DNA of 36,007 nt, taken from assembly GCA_009921465.1 (NCBI GenBank), contig RFXS01000006.1, forward strand, positions 1 through 36,007, written 5' to 3'. The notes below the pieces were generated by a model. That model worked only from the letters and a program-made list of their open reading frames with translations. It did not search any database and was not told where the DNA came from. The stretch comes from Betaproteobacteria bacterium. GTDB lineage: Bacteria; Pseudomonadota; Gammaproteobacteria; Burkholderiales; Burkholderiaceae_C. Numbering within the stretch: position 1 is the first letter of the stretch; each line of letters starts with the position of its first letter. Of this stretch, positions 16,409 to 25,018 are shown in pieces. The position numbers were made by a program, and so were the translations under genes.

Positions 16409-17215
16409 TTAAATCGGCTCGATACCGGTGCATGCGGCGTCACCCCAGATGTCGGCGTGTTTGCATATTTGCACCCAATCGTGCGCATGAGCTGCGCGCG
16501 GGCTGATCGGATCGGTAGCAATAGCGTACGTGGTGCGGTGGCCAATGGCTTCGGGCAAGGGCCCCGCAAAGACCAAACCGCGATGAGAAAACGTGCGTAT
16601 TTCGCTGATGGCCCCCATGGCCATCGCCCCGGGCTGATGGCCCAGTTGTGACAAGGCCACCAGCATGTCCTCTCCATTTTCGAAGCGACGAACTTTGTGA
16701 TGTGTCTGGGCAAGCAAGCCCATGGATGAAAGCAAACCATGCACGTATTGACCAGATGAAGCTTGGGTATAAAAAATACTGGTGGCACTGCGCAATGCCT
16801 GCACCCAGGCTTGCGTGGTGGAAACATCGGGCAAGGCTTGTCCCGCAGGGATGGCCACGCCCACGCCCACTTGGGCCAGAGGTAGATAAGGGCCGACCAC
16901 AGTGGCCCGTGCAGCTTGCGCCAACAAACTGGGCGGGGCAATCCAGACATCGGCACGCAGGCCATGGCGTAATTTGTTCATCAGCTCCGGCGTGGTGTTG
17001 AAGCGAACGCACACCTGCCACAAGCTGTCTTGCTCGAATCGATCGCAGGCACGCATCAACGCCACTTCAACTGCTGCCACGCTGAACACGGTGAGCACTC
17101 GCCCATCGGCGGCATGCTGGGCATCGGGCAAACGATTGGACGGGTGATCCGGGCCATCCCAATCGACGGGTGCCACTGAAAGTGGATCGCCTTTCATGCG
17201 CTGCATATTTTTCAT
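16409..17215 (-). CDS. ModA-like substrate-binding protein without a signal peptide
   Basis: Protein of about 268 residues (start at the ATG at 17215 is uncertain; no ribosome-binding site is visible and later ATGs exist). From about residue 40 it follows type-2 periplasmic binding proteins of the molybdate ModA/sulfate group: VLTVFSVAAVEVALMRACDRFEQ, then ADVWIAPPSLLAQAA, a Gly-rich GVGVAIPAGQ strand, SSGQYVHGLL (the usual second ligand loop) and a C-terminal LPEAIGHRTTYAI. There is no signal peptide or lipobox and no permease or ATPase nearby, so an ABC-uptake role is doubtful. It diverges from a hexose kinase gene. Confidence 0.7.
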   Translation of the reverse strand: MKNMQRMKGDPLSVAPVDWDGPDHPSNRLPDAQHAADGRVLTVFSVAAVEVALMRACDRFEQDSLWQVCVRFNTTPELMNKLRHGLRADVWIAPPSLLAQAARATVVGPYLPLAQVGVGVAIPAGQALPDVSTTQAWVQALRSATSIFYTQASSGQYVHGLLSSMGLLAQTHHKVRRFENGEDMLVALSQLGHQPGAMAMGAISEIRTFSHRGLVFAGPLPEAIGHRTTYAIATDPISPRAAHAHDWVQICKHADIWGDAACTGIEPI

Positions 17216-17274
17216 ATGAAATTTAAAAATCAAAGCATAGCAGGGCACATTTGTCCTCTGGCATGATGCATCAC

Positions 17275-18237
17275 ATGGCGCACATCACCACCTTGACCCT
17301 CAATCCCAGCGTGGACCTGCTCACCACCACCCCACAAGTGATGGATGCCCACAAAATGCGCTGCACATCGCCCTTGTATCACCCCGGCGGGGGGGGTATC
17401 AACGTGGCCCGTGTGGCGCATCGCTTGGGGGGTGACGTTGAAGCGCTTTGGCTGGGTGGTGGCCACGCAGGTGATCAATTGAACACTTTGCTGGATGATG
17501 AACAAATGCCCCACCTTCGGCTTGAAGCTGAGCAAGAAACACGGCAGAGCTTTTCGGTGCATGAAACCAGCACAGCACGAGACTACCGCTTTGTGCTGCC
17601 TGGCCCCAGCTTGGAACCACAGGCGCTGGCCAAGGGCTTGCAAACCTTTTATCAACAAGCAACAGCGTCGCGCATTTGGGTGGTCAGTGGCAGCTTGCCT
17701 GGCGGCGCGCCTGAAAGCATTTATTCGGAAATTGCACGCAAAGCCCAGGCTCAAGGTAAAAAACTGATTCTGGATGCATCTGGCCCTGCCTTGTTGGCAG
17801 CCATGCACGTGGGGGTCTTCATGGTCAAACCAAGCTTGCGGGAAATGGAAGAAATCGCTGGCCATGCCTTGCCCACCACAGCCATGCGATTGGCCCAGGC
17901 TCGGCATTGGTTGACCCAAGGACACTGCCATATTGTTGCGCTGTCACTGGGCGCTGAGGGTGCGATGCTGGTGACCCAACAAGGTGCCTGGCTTGCACCG
18001 AGCTTGTCAGTCACTGTGCGCAGCACGATTGGGGCGGGCGACAGTTTTGTGGGTGGGTTTGTGGCGGCACTGGACATGTCATACCCAGCAACAGACGCAA
18101 GCGTGCTGTTGTTGGCTTTTCGACAAGCCATGGCCGCATCAGCAGCGGCTTTGACTTCGCTGGGCACGGCTTTGTGCCAACCGCAAGATGTGGCTGACTT
18201 GCTCGGTGATGTGCAAATTTCATCATTGCCACGTTGA
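17275..18237 (+). CDS. PfkB/FruK-type hexose-phosphate kinase (1- or 6-phosphofructokinase family)
   Basis: Protein of 320 residues if started at the ATG at 17275 (MAHITTLTLNPSVDLLT), the usual beginning of this family; ATGs at 17263 and 17266 are also possible. It has GGGGINVARVAHRLGG (sugar-phosphate site), SGSLPGGAPE, and STIGAGDSFVGGFVAAL with the catalytic D256. These enzymes make fructose 1,6-bisphosphate (PfkB, FruK) or phosphorylate tagatose 6-phosphate (LacC). Exact substrate is not clear; there is no PTS neighbour, which favours a Pfk-2-like role. It is monocistronic. Confidence 0.88.
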   Translation: MAHITTLTLNPSVDLLTTTPQVMDAHKMRCTSPLYHPGGGGINVARVAHRLGGDVEALWLGGGHAGDQLNTLLDDEQMPHLRLEAEQETRQSFSVHETSTARDYRFVLPGPSLEPQALAKGLQTFYQQATASRIWVVSGSLPGGAPESIYSEIARKAQAQGKKLILDASGPALLAAMHVGVFMVKPSLREMEEIAGHALPTTAMRLAQARHWLTQGHCHIVALSLGAEGAMLVTQQGAWLAPSLSVTVRSTIGAGDSFVGGFVAALDMSYPATDASVLLLAFRQAMAASAAALTSLGTALCQPQDVADLLGDVQISSLPR

Positions 18238-18523
18238 AGACCAATGGTGTGACATTTATCTCTTTACTTGTAACAATAGGTCATGATTTGTATGCTTAAA
18301 GCAAGGCCGATTGGCTTTTGAAATTATTTTTCAAAACACATGGATTCGGCCAAATAAACACGGTTATTGGTGAGCATTGGTGAGCCCAAATGAGGGATTA
18401 AGGGTGTTGCTGCACGCAGGCTTCCTAAGCTTGTTGCATGCCCATAAACAGCTTTGCGCCACATACCTCCTGTCGCAATGAATCAATCTCTGAGGCCTCA
18501 ATGGCTTGGACAGAGGAACGCCC
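18238..18523 (+). other. 286-bp AT-rich leader region before the TerB-repeat gene
   Basis: No gene found here. It holds a plausible sigma70 promoter, TTGTAA (18268-18273), 17 bases, TATGCT (18291-18296). It also has an 8-bp inverted repeat TTTTGAAA/TTTCAAAA (18316-18323 with 18329-18336), and a perfect tandem 10-bp repeat ATTGGTGAGC (18366-18375, 18376-18385). If the promoter is right, the leader would be about 220 bases. The AT content is visibly higher than in the flanking genes. Confidence 0.45.
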
Positions 18524-20764
18524 ATGAGTGCGGCAGCACAACACCTGGGCCTGTTGGACCAATTCCGGGACACGCCCCAGGAAGCACCCAATTCACAACA
18601 AGCCACCTTCAGGCTGACCCCGCACTTGGTGCTGGCCAGCGCCTTGCTTCACATGATGGCCAGCGACGGGCAGATCGAAGAAGCAGAAAGCAGCCAACTT
18701 CAATCGGTGATTGGTGGTGATCAAAAGGTAATGAATCTGGCGGTCCAGTACACCCAAGCCGTTCCCCTGACTCAGTTTTTGACCGATGCCTACCAAGTGT
18801 TGGACAAGTCCAGCACATTGTGCGTACTGGCCAATGTGTGCGACTCTTTGCTGGCCGATGGCAGTGCTGGCCCCGAGGAACTGGCTTTATTTGAGCGCAT
18901 GAAAACGGCCTGGGGCGTCGATGCAGCGACTTTCGCGCCTTACCAAAAAGCCATTGCCCTGAAGAACAACGATTCAGTCATGGGTGAGTACGATGCGGGT
19001 CGATTAGCGGATCAGGTGGTCACACCCCATTTGGCACTGGCCGCTTCGCTGTTGTACATGATGGCCGCCGACGGATCCATTGCCACCGAAGAAATTGGTC
19101 AGTTGCAAACGGTGATTGGTGAGTTTCAGGGCTTGCAAGAAGCCGCATTGAAACAGGTGCGGTCCGTCAAGCTGCCGGATTTTTTAAAACGCGCTGCGCC
19201 CAGTTTGAGCCCAGAGGTCAAACTTTACATCTTGGCCAATGTGTGCGACTCCATGATGGCCGACGGCGACGTTGACTCACTGGAAAACAAAATTTTCCAA
19301 ACCATGCTTGCTGGCTATGGCCATGACAACGCGAGTTTCAAGCCGTTTTATCAATCCATCAAGGTCAAAAACATCAAGACCTTTTCGGCGGCGGTGCACA
19401 AACCCAAGCTGATTTACAGCAACATGTCTGCTGGCACTGGTCAAGATGAAAAAGGGGTGCGCTTCAACCGTGACAATTCTTTGGGCGCTGAGACCTCGGG
19501 TGTAGCAGGTCAAGGCGACCTGGATTCGGGCAAAGGTCCCGTGATTGCCCATGTGCTGCCTGGTCAAGAGGGTGGGCATGTTGGCAATCGCACCATGCAA
19601 GAAAACATCGATAAGGTGTCGCAAGGCTTCGGTGATGAAGACCAGGTCCATGTGGTGCAAGACAACGCCTTGGCAGATCAATTGGCCAAAGAGTCCAAAG
19701 CGCCAGGGGCGGATGACAACATCCAAAACATAGGCGGCAAGTCGCTTTCGCCCTCCCAGGACGGCCCCATCTTGAAGGCGTCCTCCACCCATGGGTCGGG
19801 GCCTGTTTTGAATGCAGTCCCACCCCAAGGACCCGGCCCCAATCTTTTGGACACCACCGCAGCCAGCGCCAATTTGCAGTCGGTTGCCACAGATCCAGCA
19901 ATGGACAACGCCATTCGCTTGCCTTCGCAAGCCTTGGCGGACAACACAAGCGGGATTAAAAAAGAAGGGATTGCAGATCGCAATGTGGCCTTGGAAAAGT
20001 CCACAGATCCAAGCAATCAAGCCAAATTGTCGGCCACGGGTGTCGCCGACAACACACTCAAACTGGATTCCAGTGCCAATGATGCACACCTTGAGACATT
20101 GCCCACGAGCGGGAACAACAACAATATTCAGCCGCTGACCGATGACTCACTGACAGTCAATCGCCAAGCCATCCCAGAAGGCGCCACAGACGAGAACCGC
20201 CAACCGCTTGGGTCAACTGCAAACGTCGATCAGGCGGCAGCCATCGCCAAAACGCCGCTCAACGACAACCGACAAGCGGCAGCAGAAAAATCGTTGGATG
20301 CCAATCGCCAACCCGCCGCCAACCCGACCGAAGCAGCCAATCGCCAGGGGGCCGGCGAAAAGGCCTTGGGCGCAAACACACAACCTGCACCTGCACCAAC
20401 ACCCTCGGCCAATCGACAGCCCGTCCCGCAAGATGCGGTGAGCTCGACCCGGGACAATGCACCGATTCAAACGGTTGGCACCCACCGAGCCAAGCTGCCC
20501 GGGGGCACGGCTGCACCTCAGATCACGCTGAAGTCGCGCAGCCAGCCCACTTCCGCTGGATTGACCTTGGACGCTCAAAAGCCCATGGTCAGAAAGGTTG
20601 ACCGGGTCAAACAGCTGACCGAACATGTCAGCCAATTGCGTTTGCGCTTAGATCAATTGGCGGGGCTGAATCACGCCGTTTTGGAAGCCGCAGAAAAGGC
20701 CGCTGGTGGAAACTGCAGCACCTGCGGCAATCCAAAGTGTTTGTTCACCCACCACGTCCACTGA
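18524..20764 (+). CDS. large protein with duplicated TerB-like domain, 12-residue repeat array and Cys/His tail
   Basis: Start at the ATG at 18524 (AGAGGAA seven bases upstream), giving 746 residues; no signal peptide. Two homologous all-helical domains (about 31-149 and 166-285) each carry the TerB pattern: TPHLxLAxxLLxMMAxDG, then LQxVIG, then LANVCDSxxADG-x-E. TerB domains occur in tellurite-resistance and stress proteins and may bind calcium or metals at the acidic turns. Residues 286-414 are a Gly/Asp-rich linker. Residues 415-665 form 21 twelve-residue repeats, best written N-R-Q-x-(L/I)-P-x-x-(G/A)-(L/I)-A-D. A coiled coil (about 692-725) precedes the end CSTCGNPKCLFTHHVH, a possible metal site. 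Function unknown; the combination is unusual. Confidence 0.85.
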   Translation: MSAAAQHLGLLDQFRDTPQEAPNSQQATFRLTPHLVLASALLHMMASDGQIEEAESSQLQSVIGGDQKVMNLAVQYTQAVPLTQFLTDAYQVLDKSSTLCVLANVCDSLLADGSAGPEELALFERMKTAWGVDAATFAPYQKAIALKNNDSVMGEYDAGRLADQVVTPHLALAASLLYMMAADGSIATEEIGQLQTVIGEFQGLQEAALKQVRSVKLPDFLKRAAPSLSPEVKLYILANVCDSMMADGDVDSLENKIFQTMLAGYGHDNASFKPFYQSIKVKNIKTFSAAVHKPKLIYSNMSAGTGQDEKGVRFNRDNSLGAETSGVAGQGDLDSGKGPVIAHVLPGQEGGHVGNRTMQENIDKVSQGFGDEDQVHVVQDNALADQLAKESKAPGADDNIQNIGGKSLSPSQDGPILKASSTHGSGPVLNAVPPQGPGPNLLDTTAASANLQSVATDPAMDNAIRLPSQALADNTSGIKKEGIADRNVALEKSTDPSNQAKLSATGVADNTLKLDSSANDAHLETLPTSGNNNNIQPLTDDSLTVNRQAIPEGATDENRQPLGSTANVDQAAAIAKTPLNDNRQAAAEKSLDANRQPAANPTEAANRQGAGEKALGANTQPAPAPTPSANRQPVPQDAVSSTRDNAPIQTVGTHRAKLPGGTAAPQITLKSRSQPTSAGLTLDAQKPMVRKVDRVKQLTEHVSQLRLRLDQLAGLNHAVLEAAEKAAGGNCSTCGNPKCLFTHHVH
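19766..20518 (+). repeat. 21 tandem degenerate 36-bp (12-residue) repeats
   Basis: Within the TerB-like gene, 753 bases divide into 21 units of 12 codons, with one unit of 11 (the third). Units in the second half begin NRQ (for example NRQAAAEKSLDA, NRQPAANPTEAA, NRQGAGEKALGA); earlier ones keep N at position 1, a hydrophobic residue at position 5 and D or A at 12 (NAIRLPSQALAD, NTSGIKKEGIAD, NQAKLSATGVAD). The DNA units are diverged, so this is an old protein repeat rather than a fresh duplication. Confidence 0.85.
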
Positions 20765-20859
20765 ACACGCCAATCAAATCGGGCGGTACAGCACAGGCTG
20801 CTGTCCACCCCAGCCCCGGTCAATGAATCACATGTCCCGTTGGGGGCCAATGCAAAGCA

Positions 20860-22737
20860 TCACTTTTGCCAGGCAAGCATGTCCTTGCCAAACATGAATG
20901 GGGCCCGCAATATGGGGTATTTGAAAAGGTCAGGGTCTTGCGGAGGCAAAAAGGACATCCAAAAATCGATGCGCGCCTGTGGATCCAACCGAAAAGATTC
21001 ATCGCTGCTTAGTTTTTCCTCATACCTTTGGCGAATGAGGGGCAATTGCGCAGCCAATGCGTCGCCATAAAGTTGGCCAATCAGCGGGCTTTGTTCGTGC
21101 ATCCTTCGGATCAACTCCAGTTCACGGTGGTCAGCCACATAGTCGCTGGTTTCATACGCCGTATTGAACATGCCCCAGGATGAAAACGAATCAGGTGCCG
21201 CTGGCTCGAACAAATGGGCCACCAGCAAGGCCTTGGGTTGCTGAATGGGCACAAAAATGGAGCCCTTCCTCACCCCCGCAAGCTCCAAAGACCAATGGCC
21301 GGTGACGCTGGTTCGCTGCCGCCCCTGAAAACTATCGGCGTCATACACAACGTCTTGGGGTCTAACACGCATCACATCCATGTCTTTGGGCGTTTGGTCT
21401 TTGTTGACCTGGCCAAACCGTATTCCATGGTGAATCAACAATGGCTTGATCAAACTGGCCCATTCGGTGGGGATGACGTAGCCCCCTTGAGGCAATTTGA
21501 CCGTTGATTCTTGTATCGGCAGCAACTTGTTATAAAACGGGACCGACCACACTTGGTGTTCGGTTGTGTCGTACGCAATGCCCCGCCCGCCGACCACGGG
21601 CGCATCTTGAAACACCTCGTAGCGGTACCCCTTTATTTCAATATGGGGTACGGTCTGGTTCGGGTCAATGTCAACGGCGTTGACCCACATCAGGGGCACC
21701 TCTCGCCCTGCCAGAGATTGGTTCTGCGCATCTGCTTGGGCCGCAGAGTGCACCAGTTCAAATCGGTTCGCTGCAATCACACGGAAAAATGCCAGCAAGG
21801 TGTTTTTGCTGGTCAACACACGCTCTGCGTAAGGCGACCAGGCATGGTCTTCAATCAAAAAGCCCCATCGGTTGCGCAAACTGGCATACACATGCGAGAA
21901 GCGCGGGGCATCAGCTTCCAAAATCACCCCCATGCCCGGGTCGTTGACATCCTTCAATTGGGGATAGAAGCCCAAAGGATCATGGCCCATGCTGCGCAAC
22001 TGGGCCAATGTGCCGTTGAGCATTTGAATCGCCTCTCTTTGAATCACCGGATCGATGGCGTAATGCGAGGACATAGAGACCGAGACATCGTGTCGAAACC
22101 GCAAACCATCGGTGACATGCAAGTCCAATGTCACCAGCGGGTCCCACTGCTGCACCAAGCTGAGCATGGCCTTGGTCTCATGGGCTTGCGCGATCATCCA
22201 GTCGCGGTTCAAATTGATGCGCAAGGCATTGGTTCTTTGCCCCGTCTCCAAGGGGCCATTTTGGTTGGGCCGACTGAATTTGCTGCGGTTTTCATGGCCA
22301 TCTACATTGAACACCGGAACAAACACCACCACCAATTGATGCAAGGGGTTTTGGTTGCTCGGATCAGCCAGCAGATCGCGCATCAAAATCAATCCCGCAT
22401 CTTTGCCATCGATTTCACCCGCATGGGTTCCTCCAATGACCAATACCACGGGTATTTTTTGCTTTTTGGCGGCCAGGGCATTGAGTGCACCTGTTTTGCT
22501 CACCACCATCGCTTTGATGTCACGCCCCTGCGCCGTCGTGCCCATGTTGAAGCATTTCACAGACGTGGGGTGGCCTCGCTGGAGATCGCGGCAGTAACGC
22601 CCCACCTCTGGGTACGGGCCCGACTGAGCAAAACCCGTGAGTTCGGCATGCACTCGATGCGGCAAAGGATTGGATGCGGCCGTCTGACCCATGCAAGCCG
22701 CCAAGCAAAAGATAAAAGCGATGCGCAAACTTCTCAT
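20860..22737 (-). CDS. secreted or lipid-anchored M14-family zinc carboxypeptidase
   Basis: Start taken at the ATG at 22737, giving 625 residues; the frame extends back to a GTG. The N-terminus MRSLRIAFIFCLAACMGQ is a signal peptide and LAAC is a possible lipobox (C15). The peptidase domain shows the zinc motif H105-AGE108 in IGGTHAGEIDG and the third ligand H207 in LVTLDLHVTDG, plus FNVDGHENR and ALRINLNRDW, which hold substrate-binding Arg/Asn. A second beta-rich half (about 350-625) is likely a separate C-terminal domain. It should remove C-terminal residues from peptides in the envelope; specificity is not predictable. It is convergent with the TerB-repeat gene. Confidence 0.9.
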   Translation of the reverse strand: MRSLRIAFIFCLAACMGQTAASNPLPHRVHAELTGFAQSGPYPEVGRYCRDLQRGHPTSVKCFNMGTTAQGRDIKAMVVSKTGALNALAAKKQKIPVVLVIGGTHAGEIDGKDAGLILMRDLLADPSNQNPLHQLVVVFVPVFNVDGHENRSKFSRPNQNGPLETGQRTNALRINLNRDWMIAQAHETKAMLSLVQQWDPLVTLDLHVTDGLRFRHDVSVSMSSHYAIDPVIQREAIQMLNGTLAQLRSMGHDPLGFYPQLKDVNDPGMGVILEADAPRFSHVYASLRNRWGFLIEDHAWSPYAERVLTSKNTLLAFFRVIAANRFELVHSAAQADAQNQSLAGREVPLMWVNAVDIDPNQTVPHIEIKGYRYEVFQDAPVVGGRGIAYDTTEHQVWSVPFYNKLLPIQESTVKLPQGGYVIPTEWASLIKPLLIHHGIRFGQVNKDQTPKDMDVMRVRPQDVVYDADSFQGRQRTSVTGHWSLELAGVRKGSIFVPIQQPKALLVAHLFEPAAPDSFSSWGMFNTAYETSDYVADHRELELIRRMHEQSPLIGQLYGDALAAQLPLIRQRYEEKLSSDESFRLDPQARIDFWMSFLPPQDPDLFKYPILRAPFMFGKDMLAWQK

Positions 22738-22897
22738 CACAACTTTTGGTTCATATCCATACACTCAAAATCACTGGGACCTCGAGATTGAAGTTTCAAT
22801 TGTTTCACGCCTGGACAAACCAGGTGATAAGCCCTGGACCCCCAAGGTCATATCTGGCACGGTCAAAAGCACGGGGCATGGCAAAATTGTGGCTCGT

Positions 22898-22973
<76 letters not shown>

Positions 22974-22980
22974 AAACCCA

Positions 22981-23007
22981 AAAAAGCCAGCATGAAGCTG
23001 GCTTTTT
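22981..23007. terminator. rho-independent terminator of tRNA-Ala, bidirectional with the helicase gene
   Basis: Perfect 11-bp stem AAAAAGCCAGC (22981-22991) with GCTGGCTTTTT (22997-23007) and a 5-base loop, giving a U-tract on both strands. It is 8 bases after the tRNA and 19 bases past the stop of the convergent DEAD-box helicase gene. Confidence 0.9.
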
Positions 23008-23025
23008 CTTTGGTCAAGGACCCTT

Positions 23026-24849
23026 TCAGCGATCTGATCGAGCGCTCTTGGCGGGGCGTTTTTTCGCGTCGCGGGGGACGAAAACCTTGCCAGCACCCGG
23101 GCCCGCACGATCAGGTCTGTCAGCGCCCACGCCCACCACACGAGGACCACGGCTGTTTCGATCGTTGAAGGAGCGACCCTCTGTTGGACGCCCCGTCGGA
23201 GCTGCCCAAGCTTGTGGTGGGCGGTCGTTGGACTCATGGCGATCTGAAGAACGAGGCGCACGGTCAAATGAGCGCCCGGCAGGGGCACCTCGGCCGCCAA
23301 AGCGGCTTGCCCCTGGTGCGCCTCTGCGCGGGCCATCGAAGTCCCTGGGGCGCTCGGCGCGTTGCTGAGGCTCTAAACCAGGCACGACTTCAGCTTTGAT
23401 GGGCTGTCGGGTGTAGGCCTCGATGTCAAAGATTTTTCTGCGATCGCGAAACTCGGCAAAAGTCACCGCCAAACCATCGCGACCGGCGCGGCCGGTGCGT
23501 CCGATGCGGTGCACATAGTCCTCGGCCTTCATGGGCAAGCCAAAGTTAAAGACATGGCTGATGGTGGGCACATCGATGCCGCGTGCGGCCACATCGGTGG
23601 CCACCAAAATTTGGACCATGCCTTGGCGCAAGGCCATGAGTCGGCGGTTGCGCAAACCTTGGCTCAATGCACCGTGCAAAGCCACCGCAGAAAAACCAGC
23701 TTGCTGCAAGTCCACCGCCAACGCGTCGCACTCAATTTGGGTGCTGGCAAAAACAATGGCCTGATCGATGGTGGTGTCGCGCAACCAATGGTCCAGCAAC
23801 TTGCGTTTGTGTTGGGGGTTGTCAGCCCAAAACAAGGACTGTGTAATGTTGACGTGTTGGGCGTGCTGTGCATCAACTTGCACACGCTGGGGTTGGCGCA
23901 TCACACGGGTGGCCAATTGCTGAATGCGTGGCGCAAAGGTTGCACTGAACATCATCGTTTGACGCCGCTTGATGGTGAGTTGGTTGACCTCGGCCAAATC
24001 ATCGGAAAACCCCAGATCGAGCATCCGATCGGCCTCGTCGACCACCAAAAATTGCACCTGATCGAGTTTGATCTGATTGGATCGTTGCAAGTCCAACAAG
24101 CGGCCGGGTGTGGCCACCACCAAGTTGGCATTTTGCAACTTGGCGATTTGCAACGCATAGGGCATACCACCCACCACGTTGGCAATGCGCAGACCAGGGC
24201 TGTGGCGCACCAGATCAATGGCATCGTGTGCCACCTGTTGGGCCAATTCGCGGGTGGGGCACAGAACCAATGCACCCGGGGTGGCGGGTTTGAAATTGCT
24301 CGGATGTGTTGGGTTTTTGCGCTTGGGTCTCTTGGGTGGCTCTTCGCCGCGCGCCAACGCTTGAGCGACCTTTTGGTCCCACTCGTGGGCCTGGGCCTGA
24401 GCTTGCTCTTGGTGCTGCAGCAACAAGGTGTGCAATACCGGCAGCAAGAAAGCGGCGGTTTTGCCACTGCCTGTTTGGCTCGACACCATCAAGTCGTTGT
24501 AGGCCTGATCGCCGCCATCCATGCGCATCGCCAAAGGAATGGTTTTGAGCTGTACCGTCGTTGGCGTGGTAAATCCCATGTCCTTGACGGCTGAGAGCAA
24601 CTCTTTGGCCAAGCCCAATGCGGCGAAGGCGTCTTCTGCAGGTGCTTCCTGCACAACGGCAGGGGTTGCCACTTGCAACGACACTTGCGCGGGGGTTTGG
24701 GTTTGAGCCGACTGTGCAACTTGAACCAATGGGGTTGAATGCTCGGTGGCGAGTGGCGCAACAGGCAAGGGCTGGGCCATGTCAACAGGGGCTTGTATGG
24801 CCGCATCATTGGCGGCCAACAGTTGGGAGGGTGAAAAATGATCGGTCAT
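23026..24849 (-). CDS. DEAD-box ATP-dependent RNA helicase (RhlE-like)
   Basis: About 607 residues from the ATG at 24849; an in-frame ATG at 24903 is an alternative start. Core motifs are all present: Q motif (GFTTPTTVQ), Walker [40 protein letters not shown] (DEAD box), [18 protein letters not shown] and [13 protein letters not shown]. It has a ~70-residue Gln/Ala/Pro-rich N-terminus, a charged insert (about 40 residues, [12 protein letters not shown]...KRPKRK) after Walker A, and a C-terminal Arg/Gly-rich tail with RGG-like repeats that should bind RNA. Such enzymes act in ribosome assembly and RNA decay, often in the cold. Monocistronic. Confidence 0.93.
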   Translation of the reverse strand: MTDHFSPSQLLAANDAAIQAPVDMAQPLPVAPLATEHSTPLVQVAQSAQTQTPAQVSLQVATPAVVQEAPAEDAFAALGLAKELLSAVKDMGFTTPTTVQLKTIPLAMRMDGGDQAYNDLMVSSQTGSGKTAAFLLPVLHTLLLQHQEQAQAQAHEWDQKVAQALARGEEPPKRPKRKNPTHPSNFKPATPGALVLCPTRELAQQVAHDAIDLVRHSPGLRIANVVGGMPYALQIAKLQNANLVVATPGRLLDLQRSNQIKLDQVQFLVVDEADRMLDLGFSDDLAEVNQLTIKRRQTMMFSATFAPRIQQLATRVMRQPQRVQVDAQHAQHVNITQSLFWADNPQHKRKLLDHWLRDTTIDQAIVFASTQIECDALAVDLQQAGFSAVALHGALSQGLRNRRLMALRQGMVQILVATDVAARGIDVPTISHVFNFGLPMKAEDYVHRIGRTGRAGRDGLAVTFAEFRDRRKIFDIEAYTRQPIKAEVVPGLEPQQRAERPRDFDGPRRGAPGASRFGGRGAPAGRSFDRAPRSSDRHESNDRPPQAWAAPTGRPTEGRSFNDRNSRGPRVVGVGADRPDRAGPGAGKVFVPRDAKKRPAKSARSDR

Positions 24850-25018
24850 GCGCAACACACTGGCGTCAAAGCCAGCGACTCCATCTGAGGTTTGAAAAAA
24901 CATCAACCATCAGACAAAGTCAACGCCCAAATGTTTTGCGGCGCGGGTGGCTCCCATTGAAGAGCCCAAGGTGTGAGGCAGATGTGCAGTAGTTGTCCTG
25001 ATTGAACAACACCCAAGA

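Noticed and set aside
21511-22791. Open frame of 426 codons on the + strand
   Set aside because: It lies opposite the M14 carboxypeptidase, whose zinc motif and signal peptide are clear. The frame has no domain pattern and its His/Gln-rich composition is typical of a shadow.
23509-24594. Open frame of 361 codons on the + strand
   Set aside because: It lies opposite the DEAD-box helicase core, which contains all conserved helicase motifs on the reverse strand.
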